Under the pieces are notes generated by a model. It saw nothing but the letters and a program-made list of their open reading frames with translations. It was not told the origin of the DNA and ran no database searches. A program made the translations under genes and the position numbers. A DNA stretch of 48,388 nucleotides from Rhodospirillaceae bacterium (GTDB taxonomy: Bacteria > Pseudomonadota > Alphaproteobacteria > Rhodospirillales > Casp-alpha2): the NCBI GenBank assembly GCA_002686255.1, contig NZAZ01000010.1, forward strand, positions 1 through 48,388, written 5' to 3'. Shown here one piece after another: positions 38,902 to 48,388 of this stretch (its first letter is position 1; each line of letters begins with the position of its first letter).

Positions 38902-39213
38902 CTACCCCTTCATCATGTTGATGTCTTCGACGGCGATGGAGCCGCGGTTGCGGAAATAGACCATCAGGATGGCGAGGCCGATGGCGGCCTCGGCCGCCGC
39001 CACGGTAAGCACGAACATGGCGAAGATTTGCCCCACCAGATCGTTCAGATGGGCCGAGAAGGCGACCAGATTGATATTGACCGCCAGCAGAATCAGTTCC
39101 ACCGACATCAGGATGACGATGACGTTCTTGCGGTTGAGGAAGATGCCCAGGATGCCGAGCGTGAACAGGATCGCGGCGACGCTGAGGTAATGGGAAAGGC
39201 CGATCTCGAACAT
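38902..39213 (-). CDS. nuoK: NADH-quinone oxidoreductase subunit K
   Basis: This small membrane subunit has 103 residues and three helices. The buried glutamates required for proton transfer are seen in [11 protein letters not shown] and [10 protein letters not shown]. Its start overlaps the nuoJ stop by one base, the usual arrangement. Confidence 0.97.
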   Translation of the reverse strand: MFEIGLSHYLSVAAILFTLGILGIFLNRKNVIVILMSVELILLAVNINLVAFSAHLNDLVGQIFAMFVLTVAAAEAAIGLAILMVYFRNRGSIAVEDINMMKG

Positions 39214-39821
39214 CAGATTCCCTTCCCCGGTTCGACCTTGACGAGCTCGGTCGTTTCTTCGGCGCGGCGCGCGATCTGATCGGCGATGCGCTGCTTGCGC
39301 ACCCCCTCGCGGGTCCGGTGCGTCAGGACGATGGCGCCGATCATGGCGACCAACAGGACCATCCCCGCGGCCTGGAACAGATAGATGTAGTGGGTATAGA
39401 TCAACGCGCCCAGGGCCTCGGTATTGGTGACGGCGGCGGGCGGGACCAGTGCCGATCCGCCCGCCGCGGTTTCCGGTATCATGGCCTGGCCGCCGACGAC
39501 GACAAGCAATTCCGCCAGCATCAACAGGCCGATGATGGCGCCCAGCGGCAGGTATTGCAGGAACCCCTGGCGCAGTTCGACGAAATTGATGTCCAGCATC
39601 ATGACCACGAACATGAACAGCACCGCCACCGCGCCGACGTAGACGATGACAAGGATCATGGCCAGGAATTCGGCGCCCAAAAGAACGAACAGCCCGGCCG
39701 AACTGAAAAACGCCAGGATCAGGAACAACACCGAATGGACGGGGTTGCGCGCCGAAATGACCATCACCGCGGAAGCCACGGTGATCAACGCGAACATGTA
39801 GAATGCCAGAGCCTGTATCAT
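39213..39821 (-). CDS. nuoJ: NADH-quinone oxidoreductase subunit J
   Basis: This membrane-arm subunit has 202 residues and five helices ([16 protein letters not shown] and [16 protein letters not shown] are the conserved core, with the pi-bulge region involved in the active-deactive switch). It has a charged cytoplasmic C-terminal tail of about 35 residues. It lies 28 bases after nuoI and overlaps nuoK by one base. Confidence 0.97.
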   Translation of the reverse strand: MIQALAFYMFALITVASAVMVISARNPVHSVLFLILAFFSSAGLFVLLGAEFLAMILVIVYVGAVAVLFMFVVMMLDINFVELRQGFLQYLPLGAIIGLLMLAELLVVVGGQAMIPETAAGGSALVPPAAVTNTEALGALIYTHYIYLFQAAGMVLLVAMIGAIVLTHRTREGVRKQRIADQIARRAEETTELVKVEPGKGI

Positions 39822-39849
39822 CTTAAAACTTCAGCTCCCCCGTCCGTCC

Positions 39850-40338
39850 CTACCGGTAAGCCGCGTCGGCGCGCAGACGTTCGGCGATTTCCGTCTCCCA
39901 GCGGTTGCCGTTGGCGAGCAGCTTTTCCTTGTCGTACAAAAGCTCTTCGCGGGTCTCCGTCGCGAACTCGAAATTCGGCCCCTCGACGATGGCGTCCACC
40001 GGACAGGCCTCCTCGCAAAGCCCGCAGTAAATGCACTTCACCATGTCGATGTCATAACGCGTGGTGCGGCGCGATCCGTCGGCGCGGGGTTCGGCCTCGA
40101 TGGTGATGGCCTGGGCCGGGCATATGGCTTCGCACAGCTTGCATGCGACGCAGCGTTCCTCGCCGTTGGCATAACGCCTGAGCGCATGTTCGCCCCGGAA
40201 GCGGGGGCTCAAGGGGCCTTTCTCGAAGGGGTAGTTGATGGTCACCTTCTTGCGGAACATGTAGCGGAACGTCAACGCCATGCCGAGGACCAGTTCGCCC
40301 AAAACGGCGGTTCTGAGTTTGCGTCTGATGAAGCTCAT
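39850..40338 (-). CDS. nuoI: NADH-quinone oxidoreductase subunit I (two 4Fe-4S clusters)
   Basis: NuoI is the ferredoxin-like subunit that passes electrons to the NuoB cluster. Two CxxCxxCxxxCP motifs are present in 162 residues: [12 protein letters not shown] and [12 protein letters not shown], the ligands of clusters N6a and N6b. An N-terminal amphipathic region anchors it to the membrane arm. It lies 15 bases after nuoH. Confidence 0.98.
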   Translation of the reverse strand: MSFIRRKLRTAVLGELVLGMALTFRYMFRKKVTINYPFEKGPLSPRFRGEHALRRYANGEERCVACKLCEAICPAQAITIEAEPRADGSRRTTRYDIDMVKCIYCGLCEEACPVDAIVEGPNFEFATETREELLYDKEKLLANGNRWETEIAERLRADAAYR

Positions 40339-40353
40339 TGCCCTCCGCCTTCT

Positions 40354-41394
40354 CTAACCGGCCACCGGCGACAGATCGAAGACCACCACGGCGGCGCCGA
40401 CGATGGCCACGGCGGCCAGGGAAATCGGCAGAAACACTTTCCAGCCGAGGCGCATCAACTGATCGTAGCGGTAGCGGGGGAAAGTCGCCCGCACCCACAG
40501 GAAAATGAACAGCACCGCCGCGATCTTGAACGCGAACCACACCGGCCCCGGTATCAGGGTAAAGGGAACGATGTCCATCGGCGGCAGCCAGCCGCCCAGG
40601 AACAGCACCGTGGTCATGGCGGCCATCAGGATCATGTTGGCGTATTCGCCGAGGAAGAACAGCGCGAACGTCATCGCCGAATACTCGACGTTGTAACCGG
40701 CCACCAGTTCGGCCTCGGCTTCCGGCAGGTCGAAGGGGTGGCGGTTGGTTTCGGCAAGGGTCGAGATAAAGAAGATCACCGCCATCGGGAACAGCGGCAC
40801 CACGAACCAGACGTCCTTTTGCGCGCGCACGATGTCCGACAGGTTCAGCGAACCCGCCACCAGCAGCACGGTGATGATGATGAAGCCCATGGAGATCTCG
40901 TAAGACACCATCTGCGCCGCCGAACGCAACGCGCCCAGGAAGGCATAGCGCGAATTGGACGCCCAGCCGGCCATCAGGACGCCGTAGACGCCCAGCGACG
41001 AGACGGCGAACAGGTAAAGGATGCCGACGTTGATGTTGGCCAGCACCAGGCCATCGCCGAAGGGGATCACGGCCCAGGCGATCAACGCCAGAATAAAGGT
41101 CACGCAGGGCGCGGCGATGAAAACACCGCGGTTGGCGCCGGACGGAATGACCGTTTCCTTGACGAACAGCTTCAACCCGTCGGCGATCGGCTGCAACAGC
41201 CCGAACGGGCCGACGACGTTGGGCCCGCGCCGAAGGTGCATGGCGCCGATGACCTTGCGCTCGACATAGGTCAGGTAGGCCACCGACAAAAGCACCGGCG
41301 CGACGATGACGACGATCTTGATGACGATCCAGGCCGCCGGCCAGATGTATCCGCCCCACAGTTGGGGCCAAAGTTGCAGCCAAGGATCAGCCAT
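40354..41394 (-). CDS. nuoH: NADH-quinone oxidoreductase subunit H
   Basis: NuoH forms the quinone-access chamber next to NuoB and NuoD. The 346-residue protein has eight membrane helices and the conserved loops [30 protein letters not shown] and [18 protein letters not shown]. Its start overlaps the nuoG stop by eight bases. Confidence 0.98.
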   Translation of the reverse strand: MADPWLQLWPQLWGGYIWPAAWIVIKIVVIVAPVLLSVAYLTYVERKVIGAMHLRRGPNVVGPFGLLQPIADGLKLFVKETVIPSGANRGVFIAAPCVTFILALIAWAVIPFGDGLVLANINVGILYLFAVSSLGVYGVLMAGWASNSRYAFLGALRSAAQMVSYEISMGFIIITVLLVAGSLNLSDIVRAQKDVWFVVPLFPMAVIFFISTLAETNRHPFDLPEAEAELVAGYNVEYSAMTFALFFLGEYANMILMAAMTTVLFLGGWLPPMDIVPFTLIPGPVWFAFKIAAVLFIFLWVRATFPRYRYDQLMRLGWKVFLPISLAAVAIVGAAVVVFDLSPVAG

Positions 41395-43465
41395 CGGTTC
41401 CGGTCTTTTTCCCCGTGCCGCCGCCGAATTGTTCGGTGCACGCGGCCATGGTCGCCGAGGCTCGGCTGATCGGGTCGGTCATGTAGAAATTATCAATCGG
41501 CGAACGCAACGGCGCCGAGGATGGCTTGCCTTCCTTGCCGAAGTCTCCCCAAGGGGCCGGCGTGATCTCGTCGACGTTGAGGAACACCGAATTGGCGTCC
41601 ACCAGGCGGCCGCGGACCATCTTCAGATCGTCGTACGGCAAGGGTTGGCCCAAGACATCGGACAACGCCCGGATGACGGCCCAGTCCTCGCGTGCGTCGC
41701 CGGGCGGGAACGCCGCCCGCTGGGCCTGTTGGACGCGGCCTTCGGTGTTGACGTAGGTGGCGTTCTTTTCCGTATAAGCGGCCCCGGGCAGGATGACGTC
41801 GGCCCGGTGCGCGCCCCGGTCGCCGTGGTGGCCCTGATAGATGACGAAGGCGCCGCCGAGGCGGGCGGTATCGATCTCGTCGGCGCCGAGCAAATAGACG
41901 ACTTCGATGCCGCCGTCGCCGGCGCCATCGACAATGCCCGAGGTGTCGCGCCCTCCCTTTCCGGGGACGAAGCCCAGGTCCAACCCGCCGACCCGGGCGG
42001 CGGCGGTGTGCAGCACGTTGAAACCGTTCCATCCCCTTTTGGCGTCGATCATGCCGCAGCCTTCGGCGATCCTGCGGGCAAAGCCAAGAATCTCGGCCCC
42101 GTCGTCCCGGGTGAGCGCCCCCTGGCCCAGAATCAGCATCGGCCTTTCGGCCGCTTTCAGGACCTTGGCGAAGTCATGGCGGCCGCTGGCGATGGATTTC
42201 AGGGCATCGGGACCGGCACCCAGGAGTTGATAATCGTAAGTCAGGTCTTCGCCGGGCCCGACGACGGCAACGGAGAACCCGCCCATCGTCCAGCGCTTGC
42301 GAAGCCGGGCATTCAATACCGGGGCCTCATAGCGCGGGTTGGCGCCGATCAAAAGGCAGGCGTCGGCTTGTTCGATGCCCTGGATGGTGGTGTTGAACAG
42401 GTAGCCCGAGCGGCAAGACGGATCCAGCTTGGCGCCGTCCTGGCGGCAATCCGTGTTGGGCGAGCCCAACGCCGTCATCAGGTCCTTAAGCGCCATCATC
42501 GATTCACAATCGGCCATGTCGCCGGCGATGGCGGCGATGCGGCCGCCGTCCACGGTCTTGATCCTGTCGGCGATGGCGGTGAAGGCGTCATCCCAGGAAA
42601 CCGGCAACAGCTTTCCGTTTCGCCGCACATAGGGCCGGTCGATCCGTTGCCGCCGGAGCCCGTCACAGGCAAAGCGGGTCTTGTCGGATATCCATTCCTC
42701 GTTCACGTCTTCGTTCAGGCGCGGCAGAATTCGCATGACTTCGGAGCCGCGGGTATCGACCCGGATGGCCGAGCCGACGGCGTCCATGGTGTCGATGGAT
42801 TCGGTCTTTTCCAACTCCCACGACCGGGCCGTATAGGCATAAGGCCCCGACGTCAGCGCCCCGACCGGGCACAGGTCGATCATGTTGCCGGACAGTTCCG
42901 ACGTCAGCGCCTTTTCGACGTAGGTGCCGACTTCCATGCTTTCGCCCCGCCCGGTGGCGCCCAGTTCCGGCACCCCGGCGATCTCGGTGGCGAAGCGGAT
43001 ACACCGCGTGCAATGGATACACCGCGTCATGATGGTCTTGATCAAGGGGCCGAAGTCCTTGTTTTCGACGGCGCGCTTGTTTTCCTGGTAGCGGCTGCGG
43101 TCGAACCCGTACCCCATGGCCTGATCCTGGAGGTCGCATTCGCCGCCCTGGTCGCAGATCGGGCAGTCGAGCGGATGGTTGATGAGCAGGAATTCCATCA
43201 CCCCCTTGCGCATTTTCCGTATTTCCGGGGTATCGGTATGGATAACCATGCCGTCGGCCGCCGGCATGGCGCACGACGCAATGAGCTTGGGCGATCTTTC
43301 CATTTCGACCAGGCACATGCGGCAGTTGCCGGCTATGGAAAGCCGTTCGTGATAACAGAACCGGGGGATTTCGATCCCCGCCTGCTCACAGGCCTGCAAC
43401 ACCGTCAATCCGGATTCGACTTCGATTTCCGTGCCGTCGATGGTCAGTTTTGGCATCTTCGTCAA
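41387..43465 (-). CDS. nuoG: NADH-quinone oxidoreductase subunit G
   Basis: This large peripheral subunit has an N-terminal 2Fe-2S ferredoxin domain ([15 protein letters not shown]), the His-ligated 4Fe-4S segment, the 4Fe-4S motif [10 protein letters not shown] and C-P-V-G-A-L. A molybdopterin-oxidoreductase-like C-terminal domain without cofactor function follows. At 692 residues it is the mitochondrial/alphaproteobacterial length, shorter than the E. coli form of about 900. It lies between nuoF (18 bases) and nuoH. Confidence 0.97.
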   Translation of the reverse strand: MTKMPKLTIDGTEIEVESGLTVLQACEQAGIEIPRFCYHERLSIAGNCRMCLVEMERSPKLIASCAMPAADGMVIHTDTPEIRKMRKGVMEFLLINHPLDCPICDQGGECDLQDQAMGYGFDRSRYQENKRAVENKDFGPLIKTIMTRCIHCTRCIRFATEIAGVPELGATGRGESMEVGTYVEKALTSELSGNMIDLCPVGALTSGPYAYTARSWELEKTESIDTMDAVGSAIRVDTRGSEVMRILPRLNEDVNEEWISDKTRFACDGLRRQRIDRPYVRRNGKLLPVSWDDAFTAIADRIKTVDGGRIAAIAGDMADCESMMALKDLMTALGSPNTDCRQDGAKLDPSCRSGYLFNTTIQGIEQADACLLIGANPRYEAPVLNARLRKRWTMGGFSVAVVGPGEDLTYDYQLLGAGPDALKSIASGRHDFAKVLKAAERPMLILGQGALTRDDGAEILGFARRIAEGCGMIDAKRGWNGFNVLHTAAARVGGLDLGFVPGKGGRDTSGIVDGAGDGGIEVVYLLGADEIDTARLGGAFVIYQGHHGDRGAHRADVILPGAAYTEKNATYVNTEGRVQQAQRAAFPPGDAREDWAVIRALSDVLGQPLPYDDLKMVRGRLVDANSVFLNVDEITPAPWGDFGKEGKPSSAPLRSPIDNFYMTDPISRASATMAACTEQFGGGTGKKTGTDG

Positions 43466-43483
43466 TCCGTTTCCGGTCCGCTT

Positions 43484-44770
43484 TCAGGCGGCCTCGGTGT
43501 CCATCGCCTGGCGGTCGGCGATTCGTTGTTCCAATTGCGGGCGGTAGTGCCGCAACAAGCCCTGGATCGGCCACGCCGCCGCATCGCCCAGCGCGCAGAT
43601 AGTGTGGCCTTCGACCTGTCGCGTGACTTCCTCCAGAAGGTCGATTTCCTCGATGCGGGCGTCGCCGGTGGCCAGGCGCTCCATCATCCGCCACATCCAG
43701 CCGGTGCCTTCGCGGCACGGCGTGCATTGGCCGCAGCTTTCGTGCATGTAGAAGCGCGACAGCCGGCAAATGGCGCGCACCAGGTCGGTGGAGTTGTCCA
43801 TGACCATCACCGCCGCCGTGCCGAGCCCCGATTTGACCTCGCCCAAGGAATCGAAATCCATGTGCACGGTGTCGCAGATGTCCTTCGGCAGCATCGGCAC
43901 CGAGGCGCCGCCGGGGATGACGGCCTGCAGGTTGTCCCAGCCGCCGCGCACGCCGCCGGCGTGTTTTTCGATCAGCTCCTTCAGCGGCACCCCCATTTCC
44001 TCTTCCACCGTGCATGGCTGGTTGACGTGGCCGGAAATGTTGAAAAGCTTGGTGCCGGTGTTGTTGGGTTTGCCCAGGCCGGCGAACCATTCGGCGCCGC
44101 GGCGCAGGATCGTCGGCGTGACGGCGATGGATTCGACGTTGTTGACCGTCGTCGGACAACCATAGAGGCCGACGCTGGCGGGGAACGGCGGTTTCAGGCG
44201 CGGCTGGCCTTTCTTGCCCTCCAGGCTTTCGATCAGGCCCGTTTCCTCGCCGCAGATGTAGGCCCCCATGCCCCGGTGGATGTAAAAATCGAACTTGTAG
44301 CCGGACTTGCACGCGTTGTCGCCGATCAGGCCGGCGGCGTAGGCTTCGTCGACGGCCCGTTGCAAGGCCTCGGTCTCACGGAAAAACTCGCCCCGGACAT
44401 AGCAGTAGGCGGCATGGGCGCCGATGGCGAACGAAGCCACCAATGCCCCTTCGATCAGCTTGTGGGGTTCGTTGCGCAGGATCTCTCGGTCCTTGCAGGT
44501 GCCGGGCTCGCCCTCGTCGGCGTTGACGACAAGGTAATGGGGCCTTTCCGTGACCTCCTTGGGCATGAACGACCATTTCATGCCGGTCCCGAAGCCGGCG
44601 CCGCCGCGCCCGCGAAGGTCCGATTCCCTGATCTCGTCGATGATCTTTTCGCGCCCCTTGGCCAGAATCGATTTCGTCCTCGACCAGTCGCCGAGCTTCT
44701 TGGCGCCCTTGAGGCTGGTGTCCTTAAGGCCGTAGATGTTGGTGAAGATGCGGTCCTTGTCGTGCAGCAT
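43484..44770 (-). CDS. nuoF: NADH-quinone oxidoreductase subunit F (NADH and FMN binding)
   Basis: NuoF oxidises NADH through FMN. The 428-residue protein shows the glycine-rich NADH site [14 protein letters not shown], the FMN-binding [14 protein letters not shown], and the N3 cluster motif [11 protein letters not shown], with a fourth Cys in T-I-C-A-L-G-D-A-A. It begins two bases after nuoE. Confidence 0.98.
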   Translation of the reverse strand: MLHDKDRIFTNIYGLKDTSLKGAKKLGDWSRTKSILAKGREKIIDEIRESDLRGRGGAGFGTGMKWSFMPKEVTERPHYLVVNADEGEPGTCKDREILRNEPHKLIEGALVASFAIGAHAAYCYVRGEFFRETEALQRAVDEAYAAGLIGDNACKSGYKFDFYIHRGMGAYICGEETGLIESLEGKKGQPRLKPPFPASVGLYGCPTTVNNVESIAVTPTILRRGAEWFAGLGKPNNTGTKLFNISGHVNQPCTVEEEMGVPLKELIEKHAGGVRGGWDNLQAVIPGGASVPMLPKDICDTVHMDFDSLGEVKSGLGTAAVMVMDNSTDLVRAICRLSRFYMHESCGQCTPCREGTGWMWRMMERLATGDARIEEIDLLEEVTRQVEGHTICALGDAAAWPIQGLLRHYRPQLEQRIADRQAMDTEAA

Positions 44771-44772
44771 GG

Positions 44773-45498
44773 TTATTTCCCGTTCCCCTTCACCGTTTTT
44801 TGTTTGGTCCCTGTCCGGGCCTTGGGGACGGGGGTGTCCCCCGAACCCCCTGGGCCCGTCCCCGCCTCTTGTTTGGTCCCTGTCCGGGCTCCGCCCGTCC
44901 CCGCCTCTTGCAGCACCGTCAGGCCGCCCGCCGGCTCGCAGGTGTGGCGGCCCGTCTGCGAGCCCGGTTTGGGGGTTTCGCCGGCCTTCAGCGCTTCAAG
45001 GATTTCCTCGGCGAAGACGGAATCCAGATCCTCGTAATAATCGTCGCCGATCTGCATCATCGGCGCGTTGACGCAGGCGCCAAGGCATTCGACCTCTGAC
45101 AAGGTGAACATACCGTCCTCGGTGGTCATGCCGAAATCGATGCCGAGGAATTTCCTGCAGGCGCCGGCGACGGCATCCGAACCGCGAAGCCAGCACGGCA
45201 GGTTGGTGCACACCTGAACGTGATGTTTGCCGACCGGTTTCAGGTTGTACATGGTGTAGAAGGTGGCGACCTCGTAAACCCGGATCGGCGGCATATCCAA
45301 CATTCCGGCGACGGTGTCCATGGCCGCTTTCGGCAACCAGCCGCCGCTTTGGTGTTGCGCCAGGTCGAGAAGCGGCATCACGGCGCTGGCCTGCCAGCCT
45401 TCGGGGTACTTGGCGACGATCGCCTTCGCAAATTTCAGGTTGCCGGCATCGAACTCGAAAGTTTCGGGCTGGTTGATGCCTTGAGGGGAACCGGTCAT
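44773..45498 (-). CDS. nuoE: NADH-quinone oxidoreductase subunit E with a repeat-derived C-terminal tail
   Basis: NuoE is the thioredoxin-fold 2Fe-2S subunit (cluster N1a) that pairs with NuoF. The four ligands are in C-T-N-L-P-C and E-C-L-G-A-C. The conserved part ends near residue 165. The remaining 75 or so residues form a low-complexity tail, of which residues about 196-233 come from two tandem copies of a GC-rich repeat: first [13 protein letters not shown], then E-A-G-T-G with 12 inserted residues before R-T-G-T-K-Q. The same peptide appears in the NuoC tail. C-terminal extensions of NuoE occur in alphaproteobacteria, but this repeat content is unusual. It overlaps nuoD as ATGA and is followed by nuoF after two bases. 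Confidence 0.96.
   Translation of the reverse strand: MTGSPQGINQPETFEFDAGNLKFAKAIVAKYPEGWQASAVMPLLDLAQHQSGGWLPKAAMDTVAGMLDMPPIRVYEVATFYTMYNLKPVGKHHVQVCTNLPCWLRGSDAVAGACRKFLGIDFGMTTEDGMFTLSEVECLGACVNAPMMQIGDDYYEDLDSVFAEEILEALKAGETPKPGSQTGRHTCEPAGGLTVLQEAGTGGARTGTKQEAGTGPGGSGDTPVPKARTGTKQKTVKGNGK
44801..44909. repeat. two tandem copies of a GC-rich coding repeat in nuoE
   Basis: The right copy is within 44862-44909, a 48-bp stretch identical to 46738-46785 in nuoC. On the coding strand the basic unit is 39 bp and reads [13 protein letters not shown]. The left copy shares both flanks but has its centre replaced by a longer segment with a perfect 6-bp hairpin, GGGGAC/GTCCCC, at 44824-44841. Both copies keep the same reading frame. 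The core CGGGC-TCC-GCCCG is itself a small hairpin. Confidence 0.85.
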
Positions 45499-46673
45499 CG
45501 GTCGATTTCCCCAAACACGACATCGAGCGAGCCGATGTTGGCCACCACATCGGCAAGCATGTGGCCCTTAGACAGAAGCTCCATCGCCTGCAGGTGGGCG
45601 AAGCCCGGGGCGCGTATCTTGCAGCGGTAGGGTTTGTTGGTGCCGTCGGAAACGAGATAAACGGCGAATTCGCCTTTCGGCGCCTCGACCGCGGTGTAGG
45701 TTTCGCCGGCGGGAACGTGATAGCCCTCGGTGTAGAGCTTGAAGTGGTGGATCAGCGCCTCCATGGAATTCTTCATGTCGGCGCGGCTGGGCGGCGTAAT
45801 CTTTCGGTCATCGGATTTGCATGGGCCGCCCGGCATGTCGCCGAGGCATTGATCGATGATCCGCAGGCTTTGGCGCATTTCGTGGATGCGGAGCAGATAA
45901 CGGTCGTAACAATCGCCGTGCTTGCCGATGGGAATGTCGAAATCGAAGCTCTCGTAGCCGTCGTAGGGCTGGGCCTTGCGCAGGTCCCACGGAACGCCGG
46001 CGGCGCGGAGATTGGGGCCGGTGAACCCCCAGTCGAAGCATTGTTCGGCGGTAATGACGCCGATATCCACGGTTCGTTGTTTGAAGATCCGGTTTTCGGT
46101 CAGCAGGGTTTCGCAGTCATCGATCAGCTTGGGGAAGGTTTCGGCCCAGGCCGCGATATCATCGAGCAATTCGGGTGGCACGTCGAAGGCGACGCCGCCG
46201 GGCCGGAAGTAGTTCATATGCATGCGCGCGCCCGAGGCGCGCTCGCAAAATTCCATCAGTTTTTCGCGTTCCTCGAACATCCACAGCATCGGCGTCATGG
46301 CGCCGGTATCCATGGCGTAGGCGCAAACCGTAAAGATGTGGTTGAGCACCCTGCCGATTTCGGCGAATAGCACCCTCAGGGCCTGGCCCCGGGGCGGCAC
46401 CTCGAGGCCCAGCAGTTTCTCCACCGCGAGGGCAAAGGCGTGCTCCTGGTTTTGCGGCGAGACGTAATCGAGGCGGTCGAAATAGGGAACCGCCTGCAAA
46501 TAGTTTTTGTGTTCGATCAGCTTTTCCGTGCCCCGGTGCAAAAGCCCGATATGGGGGTCGGCCCGTTCGATGATCTCGCCGTCCATTTCCAGAACCAGAC
46601 GCAGCACCCCGTGGGCCGACGGGTGCTGCGGGCCGAAGTTGAGATTGAAATTCCTGATTTGGGTTTCGGCCAT
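45495..46673 (-). CDS. nuoD: NADH-quinone oxidoreductase subunit D
   Basis: NuoD is the 49-kDa-type subunit that forms the quinone-reduction site with NuoB. The 392-residue protein is of NiFe-hydrogenase large-subunit descent. Conserved segments include [17 protein letters not shown], with the quinone-site His, [12 protein letters not shown] and R-I-H-E-M-R-Q-S, and the C terminus D-V-V-F-G-E-I-D-R is typical. It is separate from nuoC, unlike the fused enterobacterial gene, and its ATG shares one base with the nuoC stop. Confidence 0.98.
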   Translation of the reverse strand: MAETQIRNFNLNFGPQHPSAHGVLRLVLEMDGEIIERADPHIGLLHRGTEKLIEHKNYLQAVPYFDRLDYVSPQNQEHAFALAVEKLLGLEVPPRGQALRVLFAEIGRVLNHIFTVCAYAMDTGAMTPMLWMFEEREKLMEFCERASGARMHMNYFRPGGVAFDVPPELLDDIAAWAETFPKLIDDCETLLTENRIFKQRTVDIGVITAEQCFDWGFTGPNLRAAGVPWDLRKAQPYDGYESFDFDIPIGKHGDCYDRYLLRIHEMRQSLRIIDQCLGDMPGGPCKSDDRKITPPSRADMKNSMEALIHHFKLYTEGYHVPAGETYTAVEAPKGEFAVYLVSDGTNKPYRCKIRAPGFAHLQAMELLSKGHMLADVVANIGSLDVVFGEIDR

Positions 46674-47401
46674 CAGGCGTTCTTTTCCTTATCGGGGGCC
46701 TCGGCGTCGTCTTTATCGTCTTCGGCGGCGCCCGTTTCCGCCTCTTGTTTGGTCCCTGTCCGGGCTCCGCCCGTCCCCGCCTCTTCGCCATCGGGGTCGG
46801 GAACTAGGGCCTTCTCGTCCCCCGGCAGCATCCTTTGGACGCCTTCCCAGGGGCTGAGGAAATCGAAATCCCGGTATTCCTGGGTCAATTTCACCGGCTC
46901 GTAGACGACCCGCTTCTGTTCGTCGTCGTAGCGCAACTCGACGTAGCCGGCAAGCGGAAAGTCCTTGCGTAGCGGGTGGCCCTCGAACCCGTAATCGGTC
47001 AGGATGCGGCGCAGGTCGGGGTGTTCGGAGAAATAAATCCCGTACAGGTCCCAGGCTTCGCGCTCCCACCAGTTGGCGGCGCTGAAGACGCCGGTCGCCG
47101 AGGGCACCGGCGTTTCCCCGTCGGTCCGGATTTTGACCCGGACGCGATTGTTGTTGACCAGACTCAACAGGTTGTAGACGACTTCGAACCGGGGCGAGCG
47201 GTCCGGGTAATCGACGCCGCAAATATCGACAAGTTGCTTGAACCGGCAGTTGACGTCGTCACGCAGGAAGTGGAGCACCTTGATGATCCCTTCGGCCTTG
47301 GCCGAAAGGATCAGTTCATCAAGCTTGATTTCATCTTCCTCCACCTCATCGGGCAGGTGGCCGACGATGTATTCGCCGAGGTCTTGAAGGGCCAGGTCCA
47401 T
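46673..47401 (-). CDS. nuoC: NADH-quinone oxidoreductase subunit C with a repeat-containing tail
   Basis: NuoC is the 30-kDa-type subunit. The core (residues 1-205) has the family signature [27 protein letters not shown] followed by [10 protein letters not shown]. After [13 protein letters not shown] the family normally ends, but here about 35 more residues follow. They include [15 protein letters not shown], encoded by a repeat also found in nuoE, and then a highly acidic end. It lies 48 bases after nuoB and overlaps nuoD by one base. Confidence 0.97.
   Translation of the reverse strand: MDLALQDLGEYIVGHLPDEVEEDEIKLDELILSAKAEGIIKVLHFLRDDVNCRFKQLVDICGVDYPDRSPRFEVVYNLLSLVNNNRVRVKIRTDGETPVPSATGVFSAANWWEREAWDLYGIYFSEHPDLRRILTDYGFEGHPLRKDFPLAGYVELRYDDEQKRVVYEPVKLTQEYRDFDFLSPWEGVQRMLPGDEKALVPDPDGEEAGTGGARTGTKQEAETGAAEDDKDDAEAPDKEKNA
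46738..46785. repeat. third copy of the GC-rich coding repeat, in nuoC
   Basis: These 48 bases are identical to 44862-44909 in nuoE. They are read in the same frame, adding [13 protein letters not shown] to the NuoC tail. The flanking nuoC and nuoE sequences outside the repeat are unrelated, so this is a transposed or copied element rather than gene homology. Confidence 0.88.
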
Positions 47402-47449
47402 GATTCACCCTACCGGTTAATAGCGGCCGATGCGGCGCCGGGGCGCCGA

Positions 47450-48004
47450 TCAACGCCAGAGCATTCCGGTTCTTTTGATCTTTTTTTGCAGTTGCAAAAT
47501 TCCGTAAACGAGGGCTTCGGCGGTGGGCGGGCATCCGGGAACGTAAATATCGACCGGCACCACTCGGTCGCACCCCCGGACCACCGAATACGAATAATGA
47601 TAATACCCACCGGCGTTGGCGCACGAGCCCATGGATATCACGTACCGGGGCTCGGCCATTTGGTCATAGACCTTGCGGAAAGCCGGCGCCATTTTGTTGG
47701 TCAGCGTTCCGGCGACGATGATGACGTCCGATTGCCTGGGACTGGGCCGGGGCACGACGCCGAACCGGTCGAGGTCATAGCGGCTGCAATAGGAATGGAT
47801 CATTTCCACGGCGCAACACGCCAGCCCGAAGGTCATCGGCCAAAGGGAGCCAGTACGCGCCCAGTTGACCAGCTTATCGACGTTGGCGAGGACGAAACCC
47901 TTGTCCTGCAATTCTTCCGTCACCAGCTTGAGAAGGACTTCTTGTTCGGTGCCGGAGGGGGAAGACGTGGCATCGCCAGCAAGGGGATTGGTTGTCACTC
48001 CCAT
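47450..48004 (-). CDS. nuoB: NADH-quinone oxidoreductase subunit B (N2 cluster)
   Basis: NuoB holds the terminal 4Fe-4S cluster N2, which reduces quinone. The tandem cysteines Cys63-Cys64 in L-A-C-C-A-V-E-M, and the later G-S-C-A-N and P-G-C-P-P, are the four ligands. I chose the ATG at 48004 (184 residues), with AAAGGGAG seven bases upstream. An upstream ATG at 48025 would overlap nuoA by 31 bases. The chosen start overlaps nuoA by ten bases. Confidence 0.97.
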   Translation of the reverse strand: MGVTTNPLAGDATSSPSGTEQEVLLKLVTEELQDKGFVLANVDKLVNWARTGSLWPMTFGLACCAVEMIHSYCSRYDLDRFGVVPRPSPRQSDVIIVAGTLTNKMAPAFRKVYDQMAEPRYVISMGSCANAGGYYHYSYSVVRGCDRVVPVDIYVPGCPPTAEALVYGILQLQKKIKRTGMLWR

Positions 48005-48360
48005 TCCAAGGCTCCCTTTCTCCATTCATATATGAATCCGATGGTCAGAATTGTAAGGAAAATCATCATCGACCAGAAACCGAAGACACCGATTTTCCCG
48101 AGCGCCACCGCCCACGGGAACAGGAACGCGACTTCCAGGTCGAAAATGATGAAAAGGATCGCCACAAGATAGAACCGGACGTCGAATTTATGGCGCGCAT
48201 CGTCGAAAGGATCGAACCCGCATTCATAGGTTGACGTTTTCGCCACATCAGGTTTCTGGGTGGCGATAAGGTAAGACCCGCTGACCGCAATTCCGGCGAT
48301 GGCGATGGCGATACCGATAAAGATGAGAATGGGCAGATATTCGACGAGCAATGAATCCAC
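47995..48360 (-). CDS. nuoA: NADH-quinone oxidoreductase subunit A
   Basis: This is the first gene of the complex I operon. The 121-residue protein has three membrane helices and the conserved loop [20 protein letters not shown], which includes the Cys exposed in the deactive enzyme. The start is GTG at 48360, preceded by GGAAGG at five bases, so the gene is complete; its promoter lies beyond the right edge. Confidence 0.97.
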   Translation of the reverse strand: MDSLLVEYLPILIFIGIAIAIAGIAVSGSYLIATQKPDVAKTSTYECGFDPFDDARHKFDVRFYLVAILFIIFDLEVAFLFPWAVALGKIGVFGFWSMMIFLTILTIGFIYEWRKGALEWE

Positions 48361-48388
48361 GGCAGCCTTCCGAAATACGGCCAGGGAG

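Noticed and set aside
36690..38921. A 743-codon plus-strand open frame opposite nuoL
   Set aside because: Same cause: reverse complement of a GC-rich membrane-protein gene, with no recognisable domain.
41387..43465. NuoG considered truncated because it is shorter than the E. coli protein
   Set aside because: About 690 residues is the normal length in alphaproteobacteria and mitochondria; all cluster motifs and the overlap with nuoH are intact.
41306..45037. A 1243-codon open frame on the plus strand opposite nuoE, nuoF, nuoG and nuoH
   Set aside because: It is an antisense shadow caused by high third-position GC in the nuo genes; it spans several well-identified genes and resembles no protein family.
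1..48388. CRISPR arrays, tRNA or rRNA genes, complete insertion sequences
   Set aside because: I saw no spaced direct-repeat arrays, no tRNA cloverleaf with the usual TTCGA loop in the gaps, no rRNA signatures and no transposase. Intergenic space is very limited, so little could be hidden, but a covariance-model search was not possible.

Overview
The window reads as chromosome of a high-GC alphaproteobacterium, most like a Rhodospirillales/Rhodospirillaceae-type organism. The reasons are the complete nuoA-N set followed by birA, coaX, rnj, mce, a DUF1467 gene, proS, lolC, lolD and dnaE; the frr-uppS-cdsA-dxr-rseP-bamA-ompH-lpxD-fabZ-lpxA envelope cluster; the short prolyl-tRNA synthetase without an editing insertion; and the use of LpxI for lipid A. 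This placement is inferred from gene content and order, not from a database search.

Layout. Bases 1-2186 are accessory: a small serine recombinase with a clear promoter, a DUF5681-type gene on the opposite strand, and about 600 bases with no convincing gene. The segment abuts comEC, whose reading frame stops in mid-domain at 2187, so comEC is a 3'-truncated remnant here. Then come a lipoprotein gene read with comEC, and gltX and gltA on the plus strand. From 7020 to the right end every gene is on the minus strand. Going down in coordinate (direction of transcription), 48360-25715 holds nuoA to nuoN, birA, coaX, rnj, mce, DUF1467, tag, proS, lolC and lolD. Then follow dnaE, rpsB-tsf-pyrH-frr, the isoprenoid/phospholipid/outer-membrane assembly genes, and the lipid A genes, ending in an lpxI-lpxB fusion.

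How the genes work together. The nuo genes encode all 14 subunits of respiratory complex I. The central cluster joins translation (uS2, EF-Ts, RRF), UMP kinase, undecaprenyl and CDP-diacylglycerol synthesis, DXP isoprenoid synthesis, sigma-E-type site-2 proteolysis, BAM-mediated outer-membrane protein insertion, and the LpxD/FabZ/LpxA/LpxI/LpxB steps, so it is an envelope-building locus. LolC and LolD export lipoproteins. Many genes overlap by ATGA or by a few bases, indicating long co-transcribed units.

Most notable: (1) an identical 48-bp GC-rich repeat carried in frame inside the C-terminal tails of two complex I subunits, NuoE (two tandem copies, one with an inserted hairpin) and NuoC (one copy), which looks like a protein-coding palindromic repeat element; (2) an LpxI-LpxB fusion enzyme; (3) comEC cut off at the border of a recombinase-bearing segment; (4) a 14-unit KPxx tail on ribosomal protein uS2; (5) a perfect inverted pair of DnaA boxes upstream of dnaE. 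No tRNA, rRNA, CRISPR array or complete insertion sequence was seen.
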